From Nocardioides ferulae (GTDB lineage Bacteria > Actinomycetota > Actinomycetes > Propionibacteriales > Nocardioidaceae), in contig NZ_QZVR01000015.1 of assembly GCF_003660455.1 (NCBI RefSeq), forward strand, positions 62,001 to 126,000: 64,000 bases of DNA, written 5' to 3'. Below the pieces are notes generated by a model. That model worked only from the letters and a program-made list of their open reading frames with translations. It was not told the DNA's origin and searched no databases. Positions 48,574 to 56,629 of this stretch are shown in pieces (position 1 is the stretch's first letter; every line of letters starts with the position of its first letter). A program made the position numbers and the translations under genes.

Positions 48574-49686
48574 ATGCAGCAGGTGAAGGCCGTCGTCGCC
48601 CGGACCAAGGGCGCCCCCGTCGAGGTGGTCACGATCAACGTCCCCGACCCCGGCCCGGGCGAGGCGGTCGTGAAGATCTCGACCTGCGGGGTCTGCCACA
48701 CCGACCTGCACTATCGCGAGGGCGGCATCAACGACGACTTCCCGTTCCTGCTCGGCCACGAGGCCGCCGGCGTCGTCGAGGCCGTCGGGCCCGACGTCAC
48801 CGGGGTCGCGCCCGGCGACTTCGTGGTGCTCAACTGGCGCGCGGTCTGCGGGGAGTGCCGCGCCTGCAAGCGCGGCGACCTGCACTACTGCTTCGCCACC
48901 CACAACGCCACCCAGAAGATGACGCTGGCCGACGGTCCCGACGCCGGCGCCGAGCTGTCCCCGGCCCTGGGCATCGGCGCGTTCGCCGAGAAGACGCTGG
49001 TCGCGGCCGGCCAGTGCACCAAGGTCGACGCCGAGGCGCGCCCGGCCGCGGTCGGGCTGCTCGGCTGCGGCGTGATGGCCGGCATCGGCGCGGCGATCAA
49101 CACCGGCGCGGTGACCCGGGGCAAGAGCGTCGCCGTGATCGGTTGCGGAGGGGTGGGGGTGGCCGCCGTCGCCGGCTCCGCGCTGGCCGGAGCCAGTCCG
49201 GTCATCGCCGTCGACATCGACGCGAAGAAGCTCGCCAAGGCCGTCGAGATGGGGGCGACCCACACCGTCGACTCCTCCCAGAGCGACCCGGTCGAGGAGA
49301 TCAAGCGCATCTGCGCCGCCACCTATGAGGGGGCCGAGGGGGCCGACGTCGTGATCGAGGCGGTCGGCCGCCCCGAGACCTGGAAGCAGGCGTTCTACGC
49401 CCGCGACCTCGCCGGCACCGTGGTGCTCGTCGGCGTCCCCACCCCGGAGATGAAGGTGCCCGACCTGCCGCTGATCGACGTCTTCGGCCGCGGCGGGGCG
49501 CTGAAGTCCAGCTGGTACGGCGACTGCCTGCCCTCGCGGGACTTCCCGATGCTGGTCGACCTCTACCGCCAGGGCCGGCTCGACCTCGACGGGTTCGTCA
49601 GCGAGGAGATCGGCATCGGCGACGTCGAGGCCGCGTTCGAGAAGATGCACCACGGTGAGGTGCTGCGCTCGGTGGTGGTGCTCTGA
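48574..49686 (+). CDS. mscR: S-(hydroxymethyl)mycothiol dehydrogenase
   Basis: 370 residues from ATG 48574 with AGAGGAG upstream. Zinc-dependent medium-chain alcohol dehydrogenase: catalytic zinc Cys38 and His62, structural zinc Cys92, Cys95, Cys98 and Cys106, and the Rossmann motif GCGGVG. The pattern [13 protein letters not shown] and the [16 protein letters not shown] segment match mycothiol-dependent formaldehyde dehydrogenase. It oxidises the formaldehyde-mycothiol adduct. The downstream MBL gene overlaps by one base (TGATG), as expected for the detoxification pair. Confidence 0.93.
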   Translation: MQQVKAVVARTKGAPVEVVTINVPDPGPGEAVVKISTCGVCHTDLHYREGGINDDFPFLLGHEAAGVVEAVGPDVTGVAPGDFVVLNWRAVCGECRACKRGDLHYCFATHNATQKMTLADGPDAGAELSPALGIGAFAEKTLVAAGQCTKVDAEARPAAVGLLGCGVMAGIGAAINTGAVTRGKSVAVIGCGGVGVAAVAGSALAGASPVIAVDIDAKKLAKAVEMGATHTVDSSQSDPVEEIKRICAATYEGAEGADVVIEAVGRPETWKQAFYARDLAGTVVLVGVPTPEMKVPDLPLIDVFGRGGALKSSWYGDCLPSRDFPMLVDLYRQGRLDLDGFVSEEIGIGDVEAAFEKMHHGEVLRSVVVL

Positions 49687-50342
49687 TGGCCGGCTCCACC
49701 GGCGCCCGCGTCGACCACACCGTCACCTCCGGCACCTTCAGCCTGGACGGTCAGACCTTCGATGTCGACAACAACGTCTGGGTGGTCGGCGACGACACCG
49801 AGTGCGTGGTGATCGACGCACCCCACTCCGTCGACGACATCCTCGCGGTGGTGGGGGAGCGCACGATCAAGGCGATCCTGCTCACCCACGCACACGACGA
49901 CCACTGCCGCGTCGCGCCGGCGCTCCGCGAGCGCGCCAACGGCGGCTCGGGGGCACCCGTCCTGCTGCACCCCGACGACCGGCCGCTGTGGGAGCTCACC
50001 CACGGTGGCCCCGACGCCACCGACGGACGCCTGTGGGACGTCGACCTGGCCGACGGCTTCGAGATCGCCGTCGGCGGCACCACCCTGCGCGCCCTGCACA
50101 CCCCCGGTCACGCGCCCGGCGCGGTCTGCTTCCACGCACCCGACCTGGGCTGCGTGTTCACCGGCGACACGCTCTTCCAGGGCGGCCCCGGGGCGACCGG
50201 CCGGTCGTTCTCCGACGAGGACCAGATCAAGGCCTCCATCCGGGCCCGGCTGTTCGCGCTGCCCGACGAGACCGTCGTCCACACCGGTCACGGCCCCGAC
50301 ACCACCATCGGGGCCGAGCGCGCCGGCCTCGGCGACGCCTGA
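49686..50342 (+). CDS. MBL-fold hydrolase of the mycothiol-dependent formaldehyde pathway
   Basis: 218-residue metallo-beta-lactamase-fold hydrolase. Metal site H68-x-H70-x-D72-H73 in LTHAHDDHC, TPGHAPGAV for the next His, FTGDTLFQGG for the bridging Asp, and HTGHGPDTT for the last His. It is glyoxalase II-like. Overlap with mscR suggests that it hydrolyses the S-formylmycothiol formed by MscR, freeing formate and mycothiol; this is the usual inference for such pairs and is not proven here. Confidence 0.87.
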   Translation: MAGSTGARVDHTVTSGTFSLDGQTFDVDNNVWVVGDDTECVVIDAPHSVDDILAVVGERTIKAILLTHAHDDHCRVAPALRERANGGSGAPVLLHPDDRPLWELTHGGPDATDGRLWDVDLADGFEIAVGGTTLRALHTPGHAPGAVCFHAPDLGCVFTGDTLFQGGPGATGRSFSDEDQIKASIRARLFALPDETVVHTGHGPDTTIGAERAGLGDA

Positions 50343-50410
50343 CCCGGACGCCTGACGCCGTCCGGCCCGCCGGGGGTTAGCCTGGCCGCGGATCGGGGAA
50401 GAACAGGTCC

Positions 50411-51457
50411 ATGGACCAGGCCCGCCAGGCGTACTGGGCTGCCCTGACCGCGGCCGACCGGCACGCCGCCCTCGAGGTTGCCAAGCAGTTGCGGCAGCGT
50501 GGCCAGGCACCGCTGTCGATCATCGAGCGGCTCGTCGTCCCCGCTCAGGCCCGCCTCACCGAGCTGTGGCTCGACGGCGCCTGGACGGCGGAGCAGCAGA
50601 AGGCGGCCGCCGACGTCAACGAGGGCATCGTGCACTGGCTGTGCTCGTTCACCCCCGCCCCACCGCCGGAAGCGCCCCTGGTCGTGGTCGCCGGCCTCGA
50701 CGGGGAGCGGCACACCCTCGGCGCCGTGGTCGTCGCCGAGCGGTTGGCCACGGCGGGCTACCGGGTGCGCACGCTCAGCGCTGCCGGCACCGACGAGCTG
50801 CTGCGTACCGTGCTCACCCGCAAGCCGCGCGCCGTCGTCGTCGACGCCGCGCTCACCTCGTCGCTGGCCACCCACCGCGCGCTGTTCGACCACCTGCGCG
50901 CGATCGGCGTCCCGGTGGTCGCGGGCGGGCCGGCCTTCGCCGGCGACGAGCGGCGGGCCACCGCGCTCGGGGCGGCCGGCCTCGCCGACAGCAGCGAGGA
51001 GCTGTGCCGGCTGCTCGAGACGCTGCCGCCGCGGCTGACCCCCCAGCCACCCCGCGAGCCCGGGCCCGCCGAGCTCGAGGCGCGCTGGATCCTCGACTAC
51101 CACGACGAGATCACGCCGTACGTCGTCCGGGCGCTCGCCGCACGCCACCCGCAGGCGCGCGGGACCTGGCAGGCCGAGCTGCCGGGGTTCGTCGACCACC
51201 TGCTCGGCTGCCTGGCGTCGTCGTTGGTGACCGGTGACGAGACGATCGTGGTCGAGGTGCGCGAGTGGCTGGCCCGGGTGCTGAGGGCGCGCGGCGCCGA
51301 GCCCGGCCTGGCCGCCGAGGTCTGGCGGCTGGTCGCCGAGCCGCTGCGCGGTCATCCCCTCGCGCGGGTGCACCTCGCTGCCGCCGCGATCCCGGGCGAA
51401 GGCCCGCGAGAGGTCCCGAGCAACGGGGGGCTCTCGTCCCGAGGACCCATGACCTAG
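50411..51457 (+). CDS. B12-binding-domain protein, probable regulator
   Basis: 348 residues from ATG 50411. The N-terminal ~85 residues form a helical cap like the B12-binding_2 bundle (LSIIERLVVPAQARLTELWLDG). Residues ~90-205 are the Rossmann-type B12-binding domain with E99-R-H101-T-L-G104, the E/DxHxxG motif whose His ligates cobalt. The photoreceptor motif W-x9-EH is W53-x9-QK, so the CarH/LitR light-sensing residues are lacking. The last ~140 residues are helical and unrecognised, with no DNA-binding motif. It may be a signalling or methyl-transfer protein; unlinked to any B12-dependent enzyme here. 68 bp after the MBL gene. Confidence 0.75.
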   Translation: MDQARQAYWAALTAADRHAALEVAKQLRQRGQAPLSIIERLVVPAQARLTELWLDGAWTAEQQKAAADVNEGIVHWLCSFTPAPPPEAPLVVVAGLDGERHTLGAVVVAERLATAGYRVRTLSAAGTDELLRTVLTRKPRAVVVDAALTSSLATHRALFDHLRAIGVPVVAGGPAFAGDERRATALGAAGLADSSEELCRLLETLPPRLTPQPPREPGPAELEARWILDYHDEITPYVVRALAARHPQARGTWQAELPGFVDHLLGCLASSLVTGDETIVVEVREWLARVLRARGAEPGLAAEVWRLVAEPLRGHPLARVHLAAAAIPGEGPREVPSNGGLSSRGPMT

Positions 51458-51502
51458 GGCTCTCTACGAGAGTGCTGGAAATTTCTACCGTTAAGGACAT
51501 GA

Positions 51503-51523
51503 ACGGTGACGCCGGGTCACCGT
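51503..51523 (+). promoter_or_regulatory. Hairpin next to the ribosome site of the membrane-protein gene
   Basis: ACGGTGAC-GCCGG-GTCACCGT is a perfect 8-bp stem with a 5-nt loop, ending 8 nt before the TAGGAG ribosome site. The upstream sequence (51477-51495) is the most AT-rich nearby and may hold the promoter. A role in translation control is possible but unproven. Confidence 0.4.
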
Positions 51524-51542
51524 CCGTTCCTTAGGAGTCACC

Positions 51543-52169
51543 GTGCGCTCTGCACTCGACAAGCTCGTCTCTTGGGTCGGCCTCGCGCTGGCCGCCGTCC
51601 TCCTCGTCGCGGGTGGCCTGCTCACCTGGGCCAACACCTTCATCGCCGACCAGGTCGAGGAGCAGTTCGCTGCTCAGGACATCACCATGCCGGAGGGCCC
51701 CGCCCTGGAGAGCCTCTCCGAGTCCGACCGCGCCGAGCTCGAGGAGTTCGCCGGCAGCCCGCTCGACAGCGGCCCCGAGGCCAAGGCCTTCGCCGACAAC
51801 TACATCCTCGCCCACATGAACTCCTCCGGTGAGGCGCTCGCCGGCGAGCCCGTGACCTACGAGGAGGCCAGCTCGCAGGGCCGTGCCCTGATGGCCGCCA
51901 TCGCCGAGAACCCCGACGCCACCGAGGAGGAGAAGGCCGAGGCTCAGGCCTGGATGGACCTGCGTGAGTCGCTCTTCATGGGCAACACCCTCCGCGGCCT
52001 GCTGCTCTACGGCTACGCCTTCGCCACCATGGGCACGATCGCCGGCTTCGCCGCCATCGCCTCCTTCGTCGGTGCCGGCGCCATGCTGGTCCTCGCGCTG
52101 CTCGGCTTCTGGCACGCCAAGCGGATCTCCACCGTCGAGACCACCCAGCGTGAGGCCGCGCTCGTCTGA
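51543..52169 (+). CDS. Conserved membrane protein, function unknown
   Basis: 208 residues from GTG 51543, TTAGGAG upstream. One N-terminal helix (~10-33), a long acidic extracytoplasmic segment (~34-150, rich in Glu/Asp/Ala), and two helices near the C-terminus (~148-190), followed by a short cytoplasmic tail. The EEQFAAQDITMPEGPAL and GNTLRGLLLYGYAFATMGTIAG stretches are typical of uncharacterised actinobacterial membrane proteins. Codon usage is strongly biased to highly expressed codons, so it may be abundant. It has its own leader and terminator and appears monocistronic. Confidence 0.65.
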   Translation: MRSALDKLVSWVGLALAAVLLVAGGLLTWANTFIADQVEEQFAAQDITMPEGPALESLSESDRAELEEFAGSPLDSGPEAKAFADNYILAHMNSSGEALAGEPVTYEEASSQGRALMAAIAENPDATEEEKAEAQAWMDLRESLFMGNTLRGLLLYGYAFATMGTIAGFAAIASFVGAGAMLVLALLGFWHAKRISTVETTQREAALV

Positions 52170-52205
52170 ACCCGCACCACCGAGAAGCACCTAGCACCAC
52201 CTCAT

Positions 52206-52242
52206 CCGGAAGCCCGGGCGGAATCCCCGCCCGGGCTTCCGG
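52206..52242 (+). terminator. Strong terminator of the membrane-protein gene
   Basis: CCGGAAGCCCGGGCGG pairs perfectly over 16 bp with CCGCCCGGGCTTCCGG around a 5-nt loop, 36 bp after the stop codon. Confidence 0.88.
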
Positions 52243-52268
52243 GCGTCTCGGCGTGTTCGGTGCGCGCT

Positions 52269-52457
52269 GACCTGTCGCTCGTGGTTGGTGATGAGGCGCT
52301 GACCTGCCACGCGTGGTGGGTGTTCACCCGGTGACCTGCCACGTGGTGGGTGAAGGGGTGTTGACCTGTCGCTCGTGGTTGGTGATGAGGCGCCGACCCG
52401 CCGCTCATGGTGGGGAATGTGGCACCGACCCGCCGCTCGTGGTGGGTAGGCAGCTCG
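52269..52457. repeat. Six-unit direct repeat array, ~32-bp period
   Basis: Units begin with GACCTG or GACCCG at 52269, 52301, 52333, 52363, 52395 and 52427, that is steps of 32, 32, 30, 32 and 32 bp. The body is close to GACCYGYCRCTCGTGGTGGG, with a CCAC-GTGG-like dyad in the second and third units; the third lacks 2 bp. Units 1 and 4 are identical over at least 32 bp. It lies just after a strong terminator, so it is not transcribed with the upstream gene unless from its own promoter. Confidence 0.85.
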
Positions 52458-52582
52458 CCGTGGTCTGGGGTCGCGGGGCAGTGGGATGGGTGAGAGTCTC
52501 GCGGTCGCCTTGGGGTGGGCTTCAGACCAACCCCCGCTTGGTCACCGTCGGCGGTCACCTCCCCGTTGGTGGGGCGTGTCCC

Positions 52583-52637
52583 GACCCGTCAGCCATTCCC
52601 TCCCCCGCTTCGCTCCTCCGGGAATGCCGGACGGGTC
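52583..52637. repeat. Nested hairpin
   Basis: GACCCGTC (52583-52590) pairs with GACGGGTC (52630-52637), and inside it CATTCCC (52594-52600) pairs with GGGAATG (52620-52626); the 3-nt internal loops are symmetric. No gene is at either end. Confidence 0.6.
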
Positions 52638-52795
52638 GGCGGAGGTCGCGGCCCGATGATCCGCGACACCTGATGTCTCGGGGTGGTCATCCGCCCCGGG
52701 GCGCAGGGCGGCGCGGGTCATGGGTTGGCCGGGTCATCGCGGCGTAGCCGCGAACCCCCTTCTTTCCGGGGTCGGTGAGCCCGGCGCCGGGCGCG

Positions 52796-52922
52796 GGGTG
52801 GGGCGGCGGAGCCGGAGGGGCCCCGAGGCCGTGGATGGGCCTGGCCCCCGCTCCGTGAGGAACGAGCGGAGCGGGTGGTTTGGCCGAGCGGGCCCCTCCG
52901 GCGCAGCCGACCCGCCCCACCC
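52796..52922. repeat. Long nested inverted repeat
   Basis: Three concentric perfect stems: GGGTGGGGCGG (52796-52806) with 52912-52922; CCGGAGGGGCCC (52812-52823) with 52890-52901; and CCGCTCCG (52848-52855) with 52867-52874. Together they fold ~127 nt into one long arm with two internal loops. It could be a structured RNA or a REP-like element. Confidence 0.65.
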
Positions 52923-53016
52923 ACACACGCCCCCGGTCCTCACCAACACCCCGAAGCCCCGCGCGCAGCGGAAAGCCCCGCGCAGCGGCGTCCACACCAA
53001 CCCCGAGACAGTCCGA

Positions 53017-54213
53017 TCAGAGCGGCCGCACCAGCAGCGCGGTCCCATGACCGGCCACGCGGGTGAGCACGAGCGTGGCCGTCTGGTCGCCGCGCAGCTG
53101 GAGGCGCTGGCGCAGCTCCTCGGGGACGATGTCGACACCGCGCTTCTTGATGGTCAGCGACCCGATGCCTCGCGTCAGGAGGGCGGCGCGCAGCGGCTTC
53201 TCGCGGTAGGGGAGCTCCTCGAGCACCTCGTAGGCGCGGGCGAACGGGGTCTCCAGCAGGTCGAGGTCGGTGGTGTCGGTGGTGACGTAGGCGAGGTGCT
53301 CGTCGACCAGGCCGCCGTCGACCGCCGCCGCGACCGCGGTGACCAGGCCGGCGCGGATCACCGCGCCGTCGGGCTCGAGCAGGAACCGTCCCAGCGGCAC
53401 CACGCCGGCGCCCGGGTCGTCCTCGGCGGTGAGTGTGGCCAGGCCGTGCTCGCCGCGCCGGCCGGCACCGGCGGCGGGGATCACGGTGGCACGACGGGTG
53501 GTGGTGGCCAGCCGGCCCGACCACAGTGCCGCCTCCTTGACCTCGCCGTGGTCGCTGACCCACTCGGCCTCCACCCCGGGCGGCACGAGGTCGTGCGGGA
53601 TGCCGGGGGCTGTCTTCACGCAGGCGTCGCGGGCGAGGAGGCGTTCGACGAACGGCCAGGGCGGGGTCCAGTCGGCGGCCTCGAAGGTGCGCCCGCGGGG
53701 GCTGCGGCGGGCCGGGTCGGCGAACGCGACGTCGAACGGGCTGGTGTCGACCCGGGTCGCGTCGGCGACGGTGACCGCGCCGTCGAGCCCCAGTGCGGCG
53801 AGGTTGGCCTCGGCGACGGCGACCCGCTCGGGGTCGAGGTCGATGCCGGCGGCGACCAGTCCCGCCTGGGCGAACGCGACCAGGTCGCCGCCGATCCCGC
53901 AGCCGAGGTCGATGACGCTGGCGGCCTCGAAGGCCTGCAGCCGGGCCGCCCGGTGGGTGGCGACGCGCTGCCGGGTGGCCTGCTCGAGCCCGTCGGGGGT
54001 GAAGTACATCCGGGCGGCCAGGTCGCCGAACTTGGCCACGGCCTTGCGACGCAGCCCGGCCTGGGTGAGGGCCACGGCGACCCGCTCCGGCTCGGCGACG
54101 CGCCGCAGGGTGGCGTGGGCGCGCAACGGGTCGGCGTCCGCCAGCTCCTCGGCGTCCGCCAGCAGGCGCTGGCCGTCGTCGGTGAGCAGCCAGCGGAAGG
54201 CGTCGAGGTCCAT
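53017..54213 (-). CDS. Class I SAM-dependent methyltransferase with THUMP-like C-terminal domain
   Basis: 398 residues. Residues ~1-85 form a helical N-terminus; ~95-185 the SAM-binding Rossmann part with VIDLGCGIGGDL (motif I), AGIDLDPERVAVAEANLAAL and FADPARRSPRGR (motif IV, DPxR); the C-terminal ~110 residues match the THUMP-like domain of such proteins (RGIGSLTIKKRGVDIVPEELR). These are thought to be nucleic-acid or cofactor methyltransferases; the target is unknown. Divergent from groES, whose CIRCE-type sites lie between them. Confidence 0.85.
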   Translation of the reverse strand: MDLDAFRWLLTDDGQRLLADAEELADADPLRAHATLRRVAEPERVAVALTQAGLRRKAVAKFGDLAARMYFTPDGLEQATRQRVATHRAARLQAFEAASVIDLGCGIGGDLVAFAQAGLVAAGIDLDPERVAVAEANLAALGLDGAVTVADATRVDTSPFDVAFADPARRSPRGRTFEAADWTPPWPFVERLLARDACVKTAPGIPHDLVPPGVEAEWVSDHGEVKEAALWSGRLATTTRRATVIPAAGAGRRGEHGLATLTAEDDPGAGVVPLGRFLLEPDGAVIRAGLVTAVAAAVDGGLVDEHLAYVTTDTTDLDLLETPFARAYEVLEELPYREKPLRAALLTRGIGSLTIKKRGVDIVPEELRQRLQLRGDQTATLVLTRVAGHGTALLVRPL

Positions 54214-54257
54214 CCGTCGATCCTGTCAGGTCGCCCGCGGGGTGAGAGGGGCCCCCG

Positions 54258-54284
54258 CTGGCACTCCGACGAGGGGAGTGCTAG
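54258..54284. promoter_or_regulatory. CIRCE operator (HrcA site) upstream of groES
   Basis: CTGGCACTC-N9-GAGTGCTAG is a near-consensus CIRCE (TTAGCACTC-N9-GAGTGCTAA). It lies 139 bp before the groES start, near the methyltransferase start. HrcA binds such elements and releases them on heat shock. Confidence 0.9.
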
Positions 54285-54292
54285 TTTCGTCG

Positions 54293-54319
54293 TTGGCACT
54301 CTCGGTAGGAGTGTGCCAA
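54293..54319. promoter_or_regulatory. Second, variant CIRCE-like element
   Basis: TTGGCAC-N13-GTGCCAA is a perfect 7-bp inverted repeat starting 9 bp after the first CIRCE. Relative to consensus (TTGGCACTC ... GAGTGTGCCAA) the right half carries two extra bases. It probably adds HrcA binding, but the altered spacing is unusual. Confidence 0.65.
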
Positions 54320-54422
54320 CGCACGCGCTGCGACGTACGACCCCCGCGACGGCGTACCGAACACGCAGGCGTCACCACCGACGACTACCAACAGACGTAT
54401 TCAGAAAGTGGAGGTCGACACC

Positions 54423-54719
54423 GTGTCGGTCAACATCAAGCCCCTCGAGGACCGCATCGTCGTCAAGCCGCTCGACGCCGAGCAGACCACGGCCTCCGGC
54501 CTGGTCATCCCGGACACCGCCAAGGAGAAGCCCCAGGAGGGTGAGGTCGTGGCCGTCGGCCCCGGCCGCTTCAACGAGGACGGCGACGAGCGCATCCCCA
54601 TGGACATCTCCGTGGGCGACAAGGTCATCTACAGCAAGTACGGCGGCACCGAGGTGAAGTACTCCGGCGAGGAGTTCCTCATCCTCTCGGCGCGCGACGT
54701 CCTCGCGATCGTTTCCTGA
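54423..54719 (+). CDS. groES: Co-chaperonin GroES
   Basis: 98 residues from GTG 54423, preceded by GGAGG at the right spacing; a GTG five codons upstream (54408) is less likely. Ten-kDa chaperonin that caps the GroEL cage: the N-terminal [13 protein letters not shown], the mobile loop around [19 protein letters not shown] and the C-terminal [10 protein letters not shown] are all standard. First gene of the groES-groEL operon under the two CIRCE-type elements. Confidence 0.97.
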   Translation: MSVNIKPLEDRIVVKPLDAEQTTASGLVIPDTAKEKPQEGEVVAVGPGRFNEDGDERIPMDISVGDKVIYSKYGGTEVKYSGEEFLILSARDVLAIVS

Positions 54720-54798
54720 TTTCCCCGGGTCGTCCGCCTGCGGCTTGCCTCGTGCATGCCGTGGGCGGGCGGCCCGAACTCGTTGCTGGACCCGCTGA

Positions 54799-56436
<1,638 letters not shown>

Positions 56437-56443
56437 CACAACC

Positions 56444-56549
56444 CGCTGACCTGCCACTCGTGGTGGGCCAGCAGAGCTCGACCCGTCACTTCTGTCACCA
56501 GTTGTGGCGGGTCGAGCGCATTTCACCGACCATGAGTGGCAGGTCAGCG
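56444..56549. repeat. Inverted repeat array related to the 52.3-kb units
   Basis: Forward units start at 56448 (GACCTG) and 56480 (GACCCG), exactly 32 bp apart; reverse-complement units end at 56513 and 56545, again 32 bp apart. The outer arms CGCTGACCTGCCACTCGTGGT and 56529-56549 pair over 21 bp with one mismatch, and CTCGACCCG (56477-56485) pairs with 56508-56516. It begins 8 bp after the groEL stop and may also act as a terminator between convergent genes. Confidence 0.8.
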
Positions 56550-56629
56550 AGGACCCATCACCCACCGATCGGGTGCACGACGATGGAGGTTGATCGACCG
56601 ATCCCGGATCGACCCGGGAACCACGAGGC

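Larger units (their letters stand above)
52243..53016. other. Repeat-rich intergenic region without genes
   Basis: 774 bp between the convergent membrane-protein and methyltransferase genes. It contains, in order, a six-unit direct-repeat array (52269-52457), a nested hairpin (52583-52637) and a long nested inverted repeat (52796-52922). The short open frames across it translate the repeats into low-complexity protein and I do not accept them. The stretch 52925-53016 shows nothing notable. Confidence 0.7.

Noticed and set aside
46081..49653. 1190-codon minus-strand open frame
   Set aside because: It is out of frame with mmpL and antisense to mscR; the sequence is a GC-driven shadow.
52269..52457. 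CRISPR array
   Set aside because: The 32-bp units follow one another with no unique spacers, the repeat is imperfect, and no cas gene is in the window.
52202..52747. Small protein genes on both strands across the repeat region
   Set aside because: The frames simply translate the repeats and hairpins into low-complexity protein, with no ribosome site and no recognisable family.
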